Assembly: GCF_000768705.1 (NCBI RefSeq)
Contig: NZ_AVPJ01000002.1
Coordinates: forward strand, 62,001 to 126,000
Direction: 5' to 3'
DNA: 64,000 nucleotides
Origin: Knoellia sinensis KCTC 19936
GTDB taxonomy: Bacteria > Actinomycetota > Actinomycetes > Actinomycetales > Dermatophilaceae
A program made the position numbers and the translations under genes. This document shows, one piece after another, positions 1-7,520 of this stretch. Every line of letters begins with the position of its first letter. The stretch's first letter is position 1. A model generated the notes under the pieces. The model was given only the letters and a program-made list of their open reading frames with translations, was not told the DNA's origin and ran no database searches.

Positions 1-556
1 ACGGGTCGCGCCCGATGAATCCGACGAGCTTGTCGGTGATGTCGGCGCTGGTCGGGACGGGCACCCGCGGACCGTACTGACCCGACTGCCGCAGCATCTC
101 GTCGTATTGCTCCATCCCGCTGAAGAGCTCGTTCGCGAACTCCTCGTCCATCCGATCCGGCTGACCGGTCGCCCGCGCGAGATCCCAGGTGTGCATGAAG
201 ACGTCGGCCGTGTAGAACTGGTCGATCGCCTGCGGCAGCGGCACGTCGCCCATGTGGCGATTGCTCAGCACCTTGCCCTCCGACTCCGGGTCGTCGAGGA
301 TCGCCTGCACCGCGTCCGCATGGGCTGTCCACGCCCCCACCGGGTCGTCGTCGACGCTCGGCCCCTGCGGCAGCCGGATGCCTGCCCCGGCCTCGAGGAA
401 CCCCGCGAACCACTCGACGAGGTGCCGCACGACATCGCGTGCGGTCCACTCCTCGACGGGCGACGGCACGTCCCAGTCGCTCACCCCTCGCACACGCTCG
501 GTGAAGGTGCCCGCGATGGCGCGGTGACGTCCGGCTGGGTCTGTCGGCAACGGCAT
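1..556 (-). CDS. TIGR03086-type (mycothiol-dependent isomerase fold) protein, C-terminus cut off
   Basis: At least 185 residues of a DinB/maleylpyruvate-isomerase-fold protein; the C-terminus lies beyond the window. Visible family marks are the early WTARDVVRHL segment, with a likely metal-binding His, and the DVFMHTWDLARATG segment carrying the second His. These match the His/Asp pattern of TIGR03086 and mycothiol-dependent maleylpyruvate isomerases. I chose the ATG at 556 because an in-frame stop lies five codons upstream; no good ribosome binding site is visible, so the transcript may be leaderless. It lies 30 bp downstream of the ABC permease on the same strand and could be the last gene of that operon. 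A paralogue lies at 10738-11292. The substrate is unknown. Confidence 0.75.
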   Translation of the reverse strand, partial: MPLPTDPAGRHRAIAGTFTERVRGVSDWDVPSPVEEWTARDVVRHLVEWFAGFLEAGAGIRLPQGPSVDDDPVGAWTAHADAVQAILDDPESEGKVLSNRHMGDVPLPQAIDQFYTADVFMHTWDLARATGQPDRMDEEFANELFSGMEQYDEMLRQSGQYGPRVPVPTSADITDKLVGFIGRDP

Positions 557-586
557 ACGAGAAGTCTGTCAGCGATGTCCGACAGA

Positions 587-3508
587 TCACGCCGTTCGGT
601 GGGTCGCGTCCGGAGCCTTCCGTATGCCGGCCGCAGCCAGTCCCGCTGCGACCGCCGGGACCGCGATGGCGAACCCGAGCAGGACGAGCCACGGGAACAC
701 GAGGACGGGGTCACCGAACTTCTCCATGCCCGTGAGCGGATCCCACGTCCGCGCGGTGAGCGGGTAGGCCAAGGCGATTCCGGGGACGATGCCGACGGCG
801 ATGCCAAGCACCGCCCCGATGAGGCAGAGCACGAACGCCTGCGCTGCCGCCATGATGCGGCGAGTGCCGCGGCCTGAGCCGAGAGCGGCAAGCGTCGCCT
901 GGTCGTTCTCCTGCTCAGCCAGCGTGAGCGCCGTCGAGGTCAGGGTGATGACCAGGAGCAGGAGGGTGAAGATCCCGAGGAGGACGGCGATGATCGGGCC
1001 CAGTTCGGAGACGAAGCCACGCTCGGTGACGAGGTAGACCTCGTCGGCAACCCCGAACCCGAGCTGGTCGGACAGGTCCTGGGAGATCGGGCCGGCGGGG
1101 TCGAACATCGTCAACTGGTGGGTTCGTACCGGCCAGCCCTGTGCATTCGCCGTCTCGAGGGTGCCGAGCAGACTGGAGTTCAACAGCGCGCCGAGAGTCG
1201 ATTCCGTGAGCTCGACCTCGATGGCCGGGATGCTCTCGGTCCGGATGTCACGCAGATCGGCCGAGGGGTCGACGATTTCGTTCTCCGCCGGGTCGACCGT
1301 CTGGCTCGCGGTCATGACGCTGATGGTGCCGTCGGTGAGCATGCTGGGTGACCCCGGGGGGCGCGCAACGACCACCGCACCGTCGAGTACGGCGGGGATG
1401 GCAGCGGTCTGGCCGATCGCGGTGAGGCGACGGCGCATCTCGTCCGGCGCCACGAAGTTCATCGATGAGCCGGTGCCGGAGACGCCATGCGTGCCGATCC
1501 GTTGACACGGCGGGCTCTGCACGCTCTCTGTCCAGTTGAACCCGACGTCGAAGACCGTCTGCTTCGCCGTGCATCCCGGAGGCACGACGTTGACTGCCTT
1601 GACGTCGTAGGGCTTGGTCGGCGGGACCGGGTTCACTGAGTTCATCATCGGGTCGCCCGAGTCGATGGCCGCCACCGGTGAGACGACCAAACCGGGGCGG
1701 ATTGCGCGGAAGTCCGCACTGATGCGTTCGACAGCTGCGGCGTCGAGGTTCGTCCCTCCAGCGAAGACCGTCGTGTCCCCGGGGAGGTTCTGCGCGACGT
1801 ACTCGCGGCGGCTCTGCTCCTCGTCGCTGCCGCTCGCGATGAGGGTCATCGTGAGAACGGCGACCCCGGCGAGGATGGCCGCGATGGCCGGGACGCTGCG
1901 GGTGCGCTGGCGACCGGCGTCGCGGGTGGCCATGCGGAGCGAGACGGGGAGGCGAGAACTGATCCGCGCGATGCCCACGAGGATCACCGGCGACAGCATC
2001 ACCGCACCGACCACGAGGGCGACCGTCGCGAAGACGATCCGCACCTCGTCACCCCCGTTGTTCATGGACGACTGCCTCGCGGCCAACGAGATGACGGCGA
2101 ATCCCCCCAGAGCAGCGAGCGCGGCACCGATGACGAAGAGGATCCTGCTCGGCCGAGGCGAGACGTTCTGCCCCTTCATCACGCCGACGATGTCGAGTCG
2201 ACCGAGGCGACGCGCGGGGAGGAGCGCCGCGATGACTGCGCTCACCATGGCCGCAGCCGTGGTGACGACCACGGGCACGACGGGAACCTCGAACGGCCCC
2301 GTGACATCGAGTGTCCTGGCGAGGACGGGCTGGCGCGAGGCAGCCCACGCCGCGGCGACGCCGAGACCGGCCCCGGCGAGCGCGGAGATCACCCCGAGGA
2401 CGAGTGCCTGGGCGAGGACGGTGTGTCGCAGCTGAGCCGTGGTGGCCCCGTTGCTGGCCGAGAGCGCGAGCGTCCGGCGTTGACGGGCGGCGCTCACCGC
2501 GAACGCGGGACCGACGAGGAGCGTCGTGATCACGAGGAGCAGGGCCCCCCCGATGGCGACGAAGCTCCCCATGCGGTCGTCATCGAACTCCATCAGCGAC
2601 TGCTGCTCGAGCGACAACTCGCTGACGGGGGGAGGGTTGCGGAGCACCTCCTCGGACCAGACCACGATCCCGTGGCGGTTGAGGTCGCGAACCTTGGACC
2701 ACGTGACCGGCTCATCGCCGAGAAGGATCCAGCCACCACTGCCGAAGCTGTCGTCGACGAACGGTTCCGGCGTGACGATGTCGTGCGACATCCACCCACC
2801 CTGTGGCGGGACCTCTGCCGTGCCGACGACCGTGACCTTCCGGTCCTCGCTGGCCGCTCGGATGGTGAGCTCTCCACTCGTGGGCAGGCCCCTGCCGGCC
2901 CCGAACTCAGAGACGAGGATCTCGCCAGAGCGCTCGGGCAGGCGCCCGGACGTCAGGGTCACCTTGTCGGTCAGGCCGGCTCGGGGGTCGACCGCGAGCG
3001 CGTGCAACTCCAGACGGCGACCGTCACGACGGGTGGTCACCGTTTCGTCGGCGATCGGCAACGCCGTGGCGCCCGTCAGCGTGCTGATCGCCTCGGCGTT
3101 CTCGAACGCCGAGCCACCCTCGACCCACCCGGGGACGGGTGTGGCGTCCCCTGATTGCCCAGTCCCGGTCGAGGGGTCGAAGGACTGCTCCATCCCATAG
3201 GGCGCTGGGTACTCCAGCATTGCGACGCCGTTGCCCATCTTCGACGGGATCTGCTCAGGGCCGTCGACCTGGTTGGTCGCAACTGCCGTGAGCGCGAAGA
3301 CCAGGAGCATGGTCGGCAGGCCGACCATGATCATGATGAGAGCGCTGCGCCCCCTGTGTCGGCGGACGTCGCGCTTTGCCATGCGGAGAGCGATGGCCCA
3401 GCTTCCCGTGAATCGGCCCCAGGCAGAACGTTTTTCGATCGGGCTGAGGGAGGAGTCGGCGGGGGGAGTCGCCCCTGTGCGCTCCCCCCGCCGCGCCAGA
3501 GTGGTCAT
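587..3508 (-). CDS. FtsX/MacB-like ABC transporter permease
   Basis: A 973-residue integral membrane permease with two FtsX-like halves. A first membrane segment lies near residues 55-80, then a large extracytoplasmic domain, a group of helices around 315-560, a second large extracytoplasmic domain, and three C-terminal helices after about 830. This is the layout of actinobacterial MacB/LolCE-type permeases, which move lipids, peptides or drugs mechanically rather than through a pore. The start codon overlaps the stop of the ATPase gene by four bases (ATGA), so the two are translationally coupled, and PadR is the first gene. Such PadR-linked pairs are usually drug or cell-envelope stress exporters; the substrate here cannot be read from sequence. 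A GTATGCCG octamer lies in the 3' end of the gene. Confidence 0.9.
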   Translation of the reverse strand: MTTLARRGERTGATPPADSSLSPIEKRSAWGRFTGSWAIALRMAKRDVRRHRGRSALIMIMVGLPTMLLVFALTAVATNQVDGPEQIPSKMGNGVAMLEYPAPYGMEQSFDPSTGTGQSGDATPVPGWVEGGSAFENAEAISTLTGATALPIADETVTTRRDGRRLELHALAVDPRAGLTDKVTLTSGRLPERSGEILVSEFGAGRGLPTSGELTIRAASEDRKVTVVGTAEVPPQGGWMSHDIVTPEPFVDDSFGSGGWILLGDEPVTWSKVRDLNRHGIVVWSEEVLRNPPPVSELSLEQQSLMEFDDDRMGSFVAIGGALLLVITTLLVGPAFAVSAARQRRTLALSASNGATTAQLRHTVLAQALVLGVISALAGAGLGVAAAWAASRQPVLARTLDVTGPFEVPVVPVVVTTAAAMVSAVIAALLPARRLGRLDIVGVMKGQNVSPRPSRILFVIGAALAALGGFAVISLAARQSSMNNGGDEVRIVFATVALVVGAVMLSPVILVGIARISSRLPVSLRMATRDAGRQRTRSVPAIAAILAGVAVLTMTLIASGSDEEQSRREYVAQNLPGDTTVFAGGTNLDAAAVERISADFRAIRPGLVVSPVAAIDSGDPMMNSVNPVPPTKPYDVKAVNVVPPGCTAKQTVFDVGFNWTESVQSPPCQRIGTHGVSGTGSSMNFVAPDEMRRRLTAIGQTAAIPAVLDGAVVVARPPGSPSMLTDGTISVMTASQTVDPAENEIVDPSADLRDIRTESIPAIEVELTESTLGALLNSSLLGTLETANAQGWPVRTHQLTMFDPAGPISQDLSDQLGFGVADEVYLVTERGFVSELGPIIAVLLGIFTLLLLVITLTSTALTLAEQENDQATLAALGSGRGTRRIMAAAQAFVLCLIGAVLGIAVGIVPGIALAYPLTARTWDPLTGMEKFGDPVLVFPWLVLLGFAIAVPAVAAGLAAAGIRKAPDATHRTA

Positions 3509-4230
3509 CGGCTTGCGGTGTCGAGGAGGTCCTCGGCCGAGCTGGCGCGCCCGGTCGAGTCGACGACGACTCCGTCGCGCAGGAACACGACACGGTCCGC
3601 CCAGGCTGCGTGCCGGGCCTCGTGGGTGACGAGAAGTCCAGCGACGCCGTCGTCGCAGCGCTCGCGCAGCACCCGCAGGACGTCCTCACCGGTGTGCGTG
3701 TCGAGGGCGCCAGTGGGCTCGTCGGCGAGGACGAGGCGGCGCGAGCCGATGAGCGCTCGGGCAATGGCGACGCGCTGCTGCTGGCCACCGGACATCTGGT
3801 CCGGGAAGCGGTCACTCAGCTCTCGCAGCCCCATGAGATCGAGGGTCTGGCGGGCATGGCGCCGCGCCTTGCCGGCGCGCTCGCCGTCGAGCTCGAGGGG
3901 CAGCGCGACGTTCTCGGCTGCGGTGAGGCTCGGGATGAGGTTGTAGTCCTGGAAGACGAACCCCACCCGGCGCCGCCGCAGCTGGGCGATGCCCTTGGCA
4001 TTCAGCGTGGTGAGGTCCTCGCCCTCGATGACGACGCGTCCACTGGTGGCCATGTCGAGCCCACCCGCCAGGTTGAGCAGAGTGGACTTGCCGGAGCCAC
4101 TCGGTCCCATGACGGCGACGAGCTCTCCCGGCATGACCTCGAGAGTGACGCCGTCGAGCGCGCGGACGGCGGTGTCACCAGTCCCGTGGACCCTGGTGAC
4201 ATTGTCGAGAAGCAGGCTGGGCGCGGTCAT
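3505..4230 (-). CDS. ABC transporter ATP-binding protein (MacB/LolD type)
   Basis: A 241-residue ATPase with Walker A GPSGSGKST (residues 42-50), Q-loop FVFQDYNLIP, signature MSGGQQQR (146-153) and Walker B LVLADEPTG. The FQDYNLIPSLTAAENV segment is typical of the LolD/MacB/FtsE-like family that partners FtsX-type permeases, and such a permease follows directly with an ATGA overlap. The gene itself overlaps the end of padR by four bases, so padR, ATPase and permease form one operon. The likely role is energising export by the permease encoded downstream. Confidence 0.93.
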   Translation of the reverse strand: MTAPSLLLDNVTRVHGTGDTAVRALDGVTLEVMPGELVAVMGPSGSGKSTLLNLAGGLDMATSGRVVIEGEDLTTLNAKGIAQLRRRRVGFVFQDYNLIPSLTAAENVALPLELDGERAGKARRHARQTLDLMGLRELSDRFPDQMSGGQQQRVAIARALIGSRRLVLADEPTGALDTHTGEDVLRVLRERCDDGVAGLLVTHEARHAAWADRVVFLRDGVVVDSTGRASSAEDLLDTASR

Positions 4231-4928
4231 CGTCGTGCCCCCGTCCGGTCGGTCTGTTGCTGGCTCCCCACCTCACGCCGGTATGCCGTCTCCTCGACTT
4301 CCGCTCGCGCCTTTGCCGCGCCTGCCGAGTCCCCCGAGCGGCGAAATGGGCGAAGCGACTCGCGGTGGAGTCGAGTCTCGACGTGGTCGAGCCAGCGGAC
4401 CTCGGCCTCTGCACTGAAGATGAGGTTCTCGAGCACGAGGAGCCAGGCGAGATCGTGGTTGGCCGTGCTGTCGCTCTCATCGGGCTCCGGCTCGTCCCGC
4501 TCGGCGTCGCGCTGTTTGCGCATGACGTCCTGCTTGAGGCGGGTGAGGTCGTGCAGATGCCTCATCGTGGCGGTCCGCTGCGTCCGGGCGACCGCGGCCA
4601 CGTCGACGCCGGGCACGGTCACAGCGAGCGCGAGCTTGATCGTGAGCTCGTCGCGCGGGGTGTTGTCCCGGTCGACGGGGGTGGTCCACCAGGTGCCGAC
4701 CTCGGCCACGCCCGCGTCAGTCAGGCGGTAGGAGATGCGTCCCTCGCTGTCGGCCTCACCGGTCGGCTCGACGAGCCCGTCGCGCTCGAGTCGATTCAGG
4801 GTCGTGTAGACCTGTCCGACGTTGAGCGGCCACGTGCCGCCCGTGCGCTCCTCGAACTCCGAGCGCAGCTGCGCGCCATACATGGGGCCCTCTGCGAGGA
4901 GGGCCATGAGCCCCTGCTTGACCGACAT
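4227..4928 (-). CDS. PadR family transcriptional regulator
   Basis: A 233-residue PadR protein: an N-terminal winged helix (LLAEGPMYGAQLRSEFEE, then GQVYTTLNRLERDGL) and a long acidic and basic helical C-terminal domain of the Vir_act_alpha_C type used for dimerisation. The reading frame is open further upstream, but the ATG at 4928 is preceded by AAGGAG at seven bases and begins exactly at the family's usual N-terminus. It is the first gene of the PadR-ATPase-permease operon. Two ATAC-N3-GTAT palindromes lie about 105-145 bp upstream and are the likely autoregulatory operator. PadR proteins usually act as ligand-responsive repressors of the exporter they accompany; that role is inferred from context. 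Confidence 0.92.
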   Translation of the reverse strand: MSVKQGLMALLAEGPMYGAQLRSEFEERTGGTWPLNVGQVYTTLNRLERDGLVEPTGEADSEGRISYRLTDAGVAEVGTWWTTPVDRDNTPRDELTIKLALAVTVPGVDVAAVARTQRTATMRHLHDLTRLKQDVMRKQRDAERDEPEPDESDSTANHDLAWLLVLENLIFSAEAEVRWLDHVETRLHRESLRPFRRSGDSAGAAKARAEVEETAYRREVGSQQQTDRTGARR

Positions 4929-5029
4929 CGGGTGTCTCCTTCGACGTTCGACGCGGGAACCCCTGCGCTCCCGCGTGCGGTGCCGAGCCGGCATACCGAG
5001 GCCCTTCAGTCGGCCCCTGTTCCAACCGA

Positions 5030-5075
5030 AATACTCGGTATGCCGTGCTCGGACAGGCCATGTATACCGAGTATT
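5030..5075 (-). promoter_or_regulatory. double palindromic operator, probable PadR binding site
   Basis: Two short palindromes of the form ATAC-N3-GTAT lie at 5031-5041 (centre TCG) and 5064-5074 (centre CGA). They are inverted copies of each other, so 5030-5041 and 5064-5075 are 12-bp perfect inverted repeats with centres 33 bp apart, about three helical turns. A third partial copy, CATACCGAG, lies at 4992-5000. The arrangement upstream of padR suits cooperative binding of two PadR dimers. A TATACA element on the minus strand within this region could be a -10 box. Binding is inferred. Confidence 0.6.
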
Positions 5076-5098
5076 CGCTCGCTTGGCAAGCACGAACT

Positions 5099-5148
5099 AT
5101 TGCCCGAGCGGGACGGCTCGCTGGCGCTCGCCGTCCCGCTCGGGCAAT
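5099..5148. terminator. long inverted repeat, probable terminator
   Basis: A perfect 19-bp inverted repeat (5099-5117 and 5130-5148) with a 12-base loop. It lies just after the stop of the leftward quinone oxidoreductase gene and upstream of the padR control region, so it suits a terminator. The outer sequence, reading CGACTTATTGCCCG on the minus strand, resembles the palindromes at 29526 and 41161. Confidence 0.6.
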
Positions 5149-5163
5149 AAGTCGGAGGGTGGG

Positions 5164-6141
5164 TCAGGTCAGGAGAAGGATCTTGCCGATGTGCCCGCTG
5201 GCCTCCATCTCGGCGTGAGCAGCGGGCACATCGGCGAGCGCGTGGCGGGAGTGGACGATCGGACGCACCCGACCGTCGGCGATCATCGGCCAGACGTGCT
5301 CGTGCACCGCAGCCACGATCGTCGCCTTCTCGGCGAGCGGGCGCGCGCGCAGCGACGTCGCGATGACCGCGGCGCGCTTGCGCAGGAGGGTGTTGATGTC
5401 GAGTTCGCCCTTGACGCCGCCCTGCATCCCGATGATGACGAGACGCCCCGCCGTGGCGAGGGCCTGGACGTTGCGGGGGAGGTACTTCGCGCCCATGTTG
5501 TCGAGGATGACGTCAGCGCCGTGTCCGTCGGTCGCGGACCTGAGTTCCTCGACGAAGTCCTGGTCCCGGTAGTTGACGAGGATCTCGGCGCCGAGTTCAT
5601 GGCATACGTCAAGCTTTTCGGCGGAGCCGGCCGTGACGGCGACGCGGGCTCCGACCTCGCGAGCGAACTGGATCGCCATGGTGCCGATGCCGGACGAGCC
5701 GCCGTGGACGAGGAAGGTCTCGCCGGGCTGGAGGTTCGCGGTCAGGAAGACATTGGACCAGACGGTCGAGGTCACCTCGGGCAGCGCGGCCGCGTCGATG
5801 AGGTCGACGCCATCGGGCACCGGCAGCACCTGCCCCGCGGGCACCGTCACCTGCTCGGCATAGCCGCCGCCCACGAGGAGGGCGCACACCTGGTCGCCCA
5901 CGACCCACTCCGTGACACCGGCGCCGACAGCGTCGATGACACCCGACACCTCGAGACCGGGGATCTCGGTCTCACCGGCGGGTGGGTTGTAGAAGCCCTG
6001 CCGCTGAAGGACATCCGCACGGTTGACGCCCGCCGCCGCGACCTTGATCCGAACCTCACCCGCCGCGGGATCGGGGGTGTCGACGTCGGAGAGGACGAGC
6101 GCCTCGGGACCGCCGGGCTCAGGAATCGTGATCGCCTTCAT
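5164..6141 (-). CDS. NAD(P)H:quinone oxidoreductase, PIG3-like zinc-free MDR enzyme
   Basis: A 325-residue medium-chain reductase with the N-terminal GroES-like fold and the NADPH-binding segment FLVHGGSSGIGTMAIQFA (about residues 143-160). YNPP near residue 51 and the absence of the Cys/His set that binds catalytic or structural zinc place it with the quinone oxidoreductase/PIG3 subfamily. These soluble enzymes reduce quinones or reactive carbonyls with NADPH. The ATG start is followed directly by MKAITIPEPGGPE, the standard family N-terminus. It appears monocistronic: a hairpin follows its stop, and the vapBC-like pair lies 31 bp upstream. The physiological substrate is unknown. Confidence 0.92.
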   Translation of the reverse strand: MKAITIPEPGGPEALVLSDVDTPDPAAGEVRIKVAAAGVNRADVLQRQGFYNPPAGETEIPGLEVSGVIDAVGAGVTEWVVGDQVCALLVGGGYAEQVTVPAGQVLPVPDGVDLIDAAALPEVTSTVWSNVFLTANLQPGETFLVHGGSSGIGTMAIQFAREVGARVAVTAGSAEKLDVCHELGAEILVNYRDQDFVEELRSATDGHGADVILDNMGAKYLPRNVQALATAGRLVIIGMQGGVKGELDINTLLRKRAAVIATSLRARPLAEKATIVAAVHEHVWPMIADGRVRPIVHSRHALADVPAAHAEMEASGHIGKILLLT

Positions 6142-6172
6142 GGGTCCAAACGTACGACGGAGCCGGGCCCGG

Positions 6173-6583
6173 TCATGTCGCGGTCTGGACCGCGACGATG
6201 TCGATCAGCGATTCGAGGCCCGCAAAGTCGTCCGGATTGCTGGTGACGAGTGACGCGCCGTGAGAATGCGCCGTCGCCGCGATCAAGAGGTCCATCGTCC
6301 GGCGGCGAGGCTGTCGCCCCATGTCGACGACCGCCGCAGCCAGTTGCCCGTAGCTCGCGGCGACGGAGTCGTCAATGGGCAGGGCGTCGAAATGGCGCTG
6401 GATGACACTGAGTCGCCGAAGACGTTCAGCACGGACGGCGGGGGATTTCGCCACCAGCACTCCAAAGTGCAGTTCCGCGAGCGTTGCCGCACTGATCGCA
6501 AGAATCCCTGGGATGGGCGCTGCTGTCGGCCCAATGACCACGCCCGTGTCGAGAATGGCCCGCTCAACGGTGGCTCTGCTCAC
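6173..6583 (-). CDS. PIN-domain toxin, VapC-like
   Basis: A 136-residue PIN-domain nuclease. The conserved acidic residues are visible: Asp in ILDTGVVIG, Glu in ATLAELHFG, Asp in RTMDLLIAATA and Asp in TSNPDDF. VapC toxins are metal-dependent RNases that cut tRNA or rRNA when their antitoxin is degraded. The ATG start overlaps the stop of the upstream antitoxin gene (ATGA), the normal antitoxin-first arrangement. The RNA target is not predictable. Confidence 0.9.
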   Translation of the reverse strand: MSRATVERAILDTGVVIGPTAAPIPGILAISAATLAELHFGVLVAKSPAVRAERLRRLSVIQRHFDALPIDDSVAASYGQLAAAVVDMGRQPRRRTMDLLIAATAHSHGASLVTSNPDDFAGLESLIDIVAVQTAT

Positions 6584-6831
6584 TGTTCTGCCCAGGGGTC
6601 GCGCAACTCATCGTCGATCAACTCGCGATCGTCTGCCCAATCAGCATCGGCTGGTCCGTTGTAGAGCTCCGCCAGATCGGCCCACCGTCGCCACTGAGCG
6701 GGCTTGGCAGGCACCAACCGCGCGCTGGGTCGACCGGCAACGGTGATTGTGATCTCCTCGCCCTGCTCCACGCGGCGCACGAGGTCGGAGGCGTCCTGTC
6801 GAAGCTCGCGAAGTCCCACGGATGCGTCCAT
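6580..6831 (-). CDS. Phd/YefM-type antitoxin partner of VapC-like toxin
   Basis: An 83-residue antitoxin. The N-terminal half (SVGLRELRQDASDLVRRVEQGEEITITVAGRPSARLVP) is a classical Phd/YefM DNA-binding domain. The acidic, Trp-rich C-terminus (WADLAELYNGPADADWADD) is the part expected to wrap around and inhibit the toxin. It is the first gene of the pair and overlaps the toxin by four bases. Phd antitoxins normally repress their own promoter; I see no clear operator in the short upstream gap. Confidence 0.9.
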   Translation of the reverse strand: MDASVGLRELRQDASDLVRRVEQGEEITITVAGRPSARLVPAKPAQWRRWADLAELYNGPADADWADDRELIDDELRDPWAEQ

Positions 6832-6899
6832 AAAGAAAGCCTACTCCCATGGTTGCACAAGTGCTACTTCCTCCGTCGGGCCGGAACGAACCTCGGCCG

Positions 6900-7451
6900 C
6901 TATCGCTGGAGATCCTCGGGGGTGTCGATGTCGGGGACGTCGAAGTCGGGCTGCACCAACACGTGGGGGAGGGTGAGCAGGGTTCGGGCGGGCAGGTTCT
7001 CAGGCGCGTCCGGGATCGCTTCGCGCAGGTCCTTTGTCCGGTATGCCGCGAGCACCGGATTCGCCCGAGCCTCACCATCGCTCAGGACGGCTGCCGAAAC
7101 CGTCGGGTCCCCTTCCAGCGCGGCGACCAAGGTCGGCAGCACTTCACCAGCGCGAGGGGAGTCCCCCGGAGCCACGCACACCACGTCCGTCGTCACGAGT
7201 GCCAGCCCCGCCGCGATCCCCGCCAGTGGGCCCCCGCCCGGCGGTGACTCCCGCACGAACCGCACCCGCCCCTCCACCTCGGACGGAACCATGCGAGGAG
7301 GTGAGACGAGGACCAAGGGCCAGCTGACCGGCATACCCGACAAGCAGTGATCGAGAACCGGTCGACCGTCAAGGAGAGCGGCGAGCTTGTCGGAACCAAA
7401 ACGGCGCGACGAACCACCTGCCAGCACCAGGACAGTCACATCGGGTTGCAC
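6900..7451 (-). CDS. MobA-like molybdenum cofactor guanylyltransferase / NTP transferase
   Basis: A 183-residue protein starting with LVLAGGSSRRFGSDKLAALLDG, the GTP-binding LAGGxSxRxGxDK signature of MobA and related nucleotidyltransferases. A CVAPGDSPRAG segment stands where the metal-binding Asp motif (usually PCDxP) occurs, so the motif is somewhat divergent. A GTG at 7451 is the only start that gives the proper N-terminus; the frame continues open upstream but that part is not protein-like. The protein likely attaches GMP to molybdopterin, though CTP- or sugar-transfer relatives exist. It is divergent from the PhoX gene with 69 bp between. A GTATGCCG octamer lies inside the gene. Confidence 0.8.
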   Translation of the reverse strand: MQPDVTVLVLAGGSSRRFGSDKLAALLDGRPVLDHCLSGMPVSWPLVLVSPPRMVPSEVEGRVRFVRESPPGGGPLAGIAAGLALVTTDVVCVAPGDSPRAGEVLPTLVAALEGDPTVSAAVLSDGEARANPVLAAYRTKDLREAIPDAPENLPARTLLTLPHVLVQPDFDVPDIDTPEDLQR

Positions 7452-7520
7452 GTTTTCATTGTGACGGCCCACTGAGGGGCATACGTTGATCGGATCCCCT
7501 GATCGACAAAGGAGTCGGAC

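Noticed and set aside
107-877. Long open frame on the plus strand opposite the first two genes
   Set aside because: Arg/His/Pro-rich translation without any domain, antisense to a good TIGR03086 protein and a permease; typical high-GC shadow.
6173-6831. Toxin-antitoxin pairs (also 45792-46318) as part of a defence island or mobile element
   Set aside because: No phage, transposase, restriction or defence genes nearby and no tRNA or attachment repeat; they look like isolated modules.
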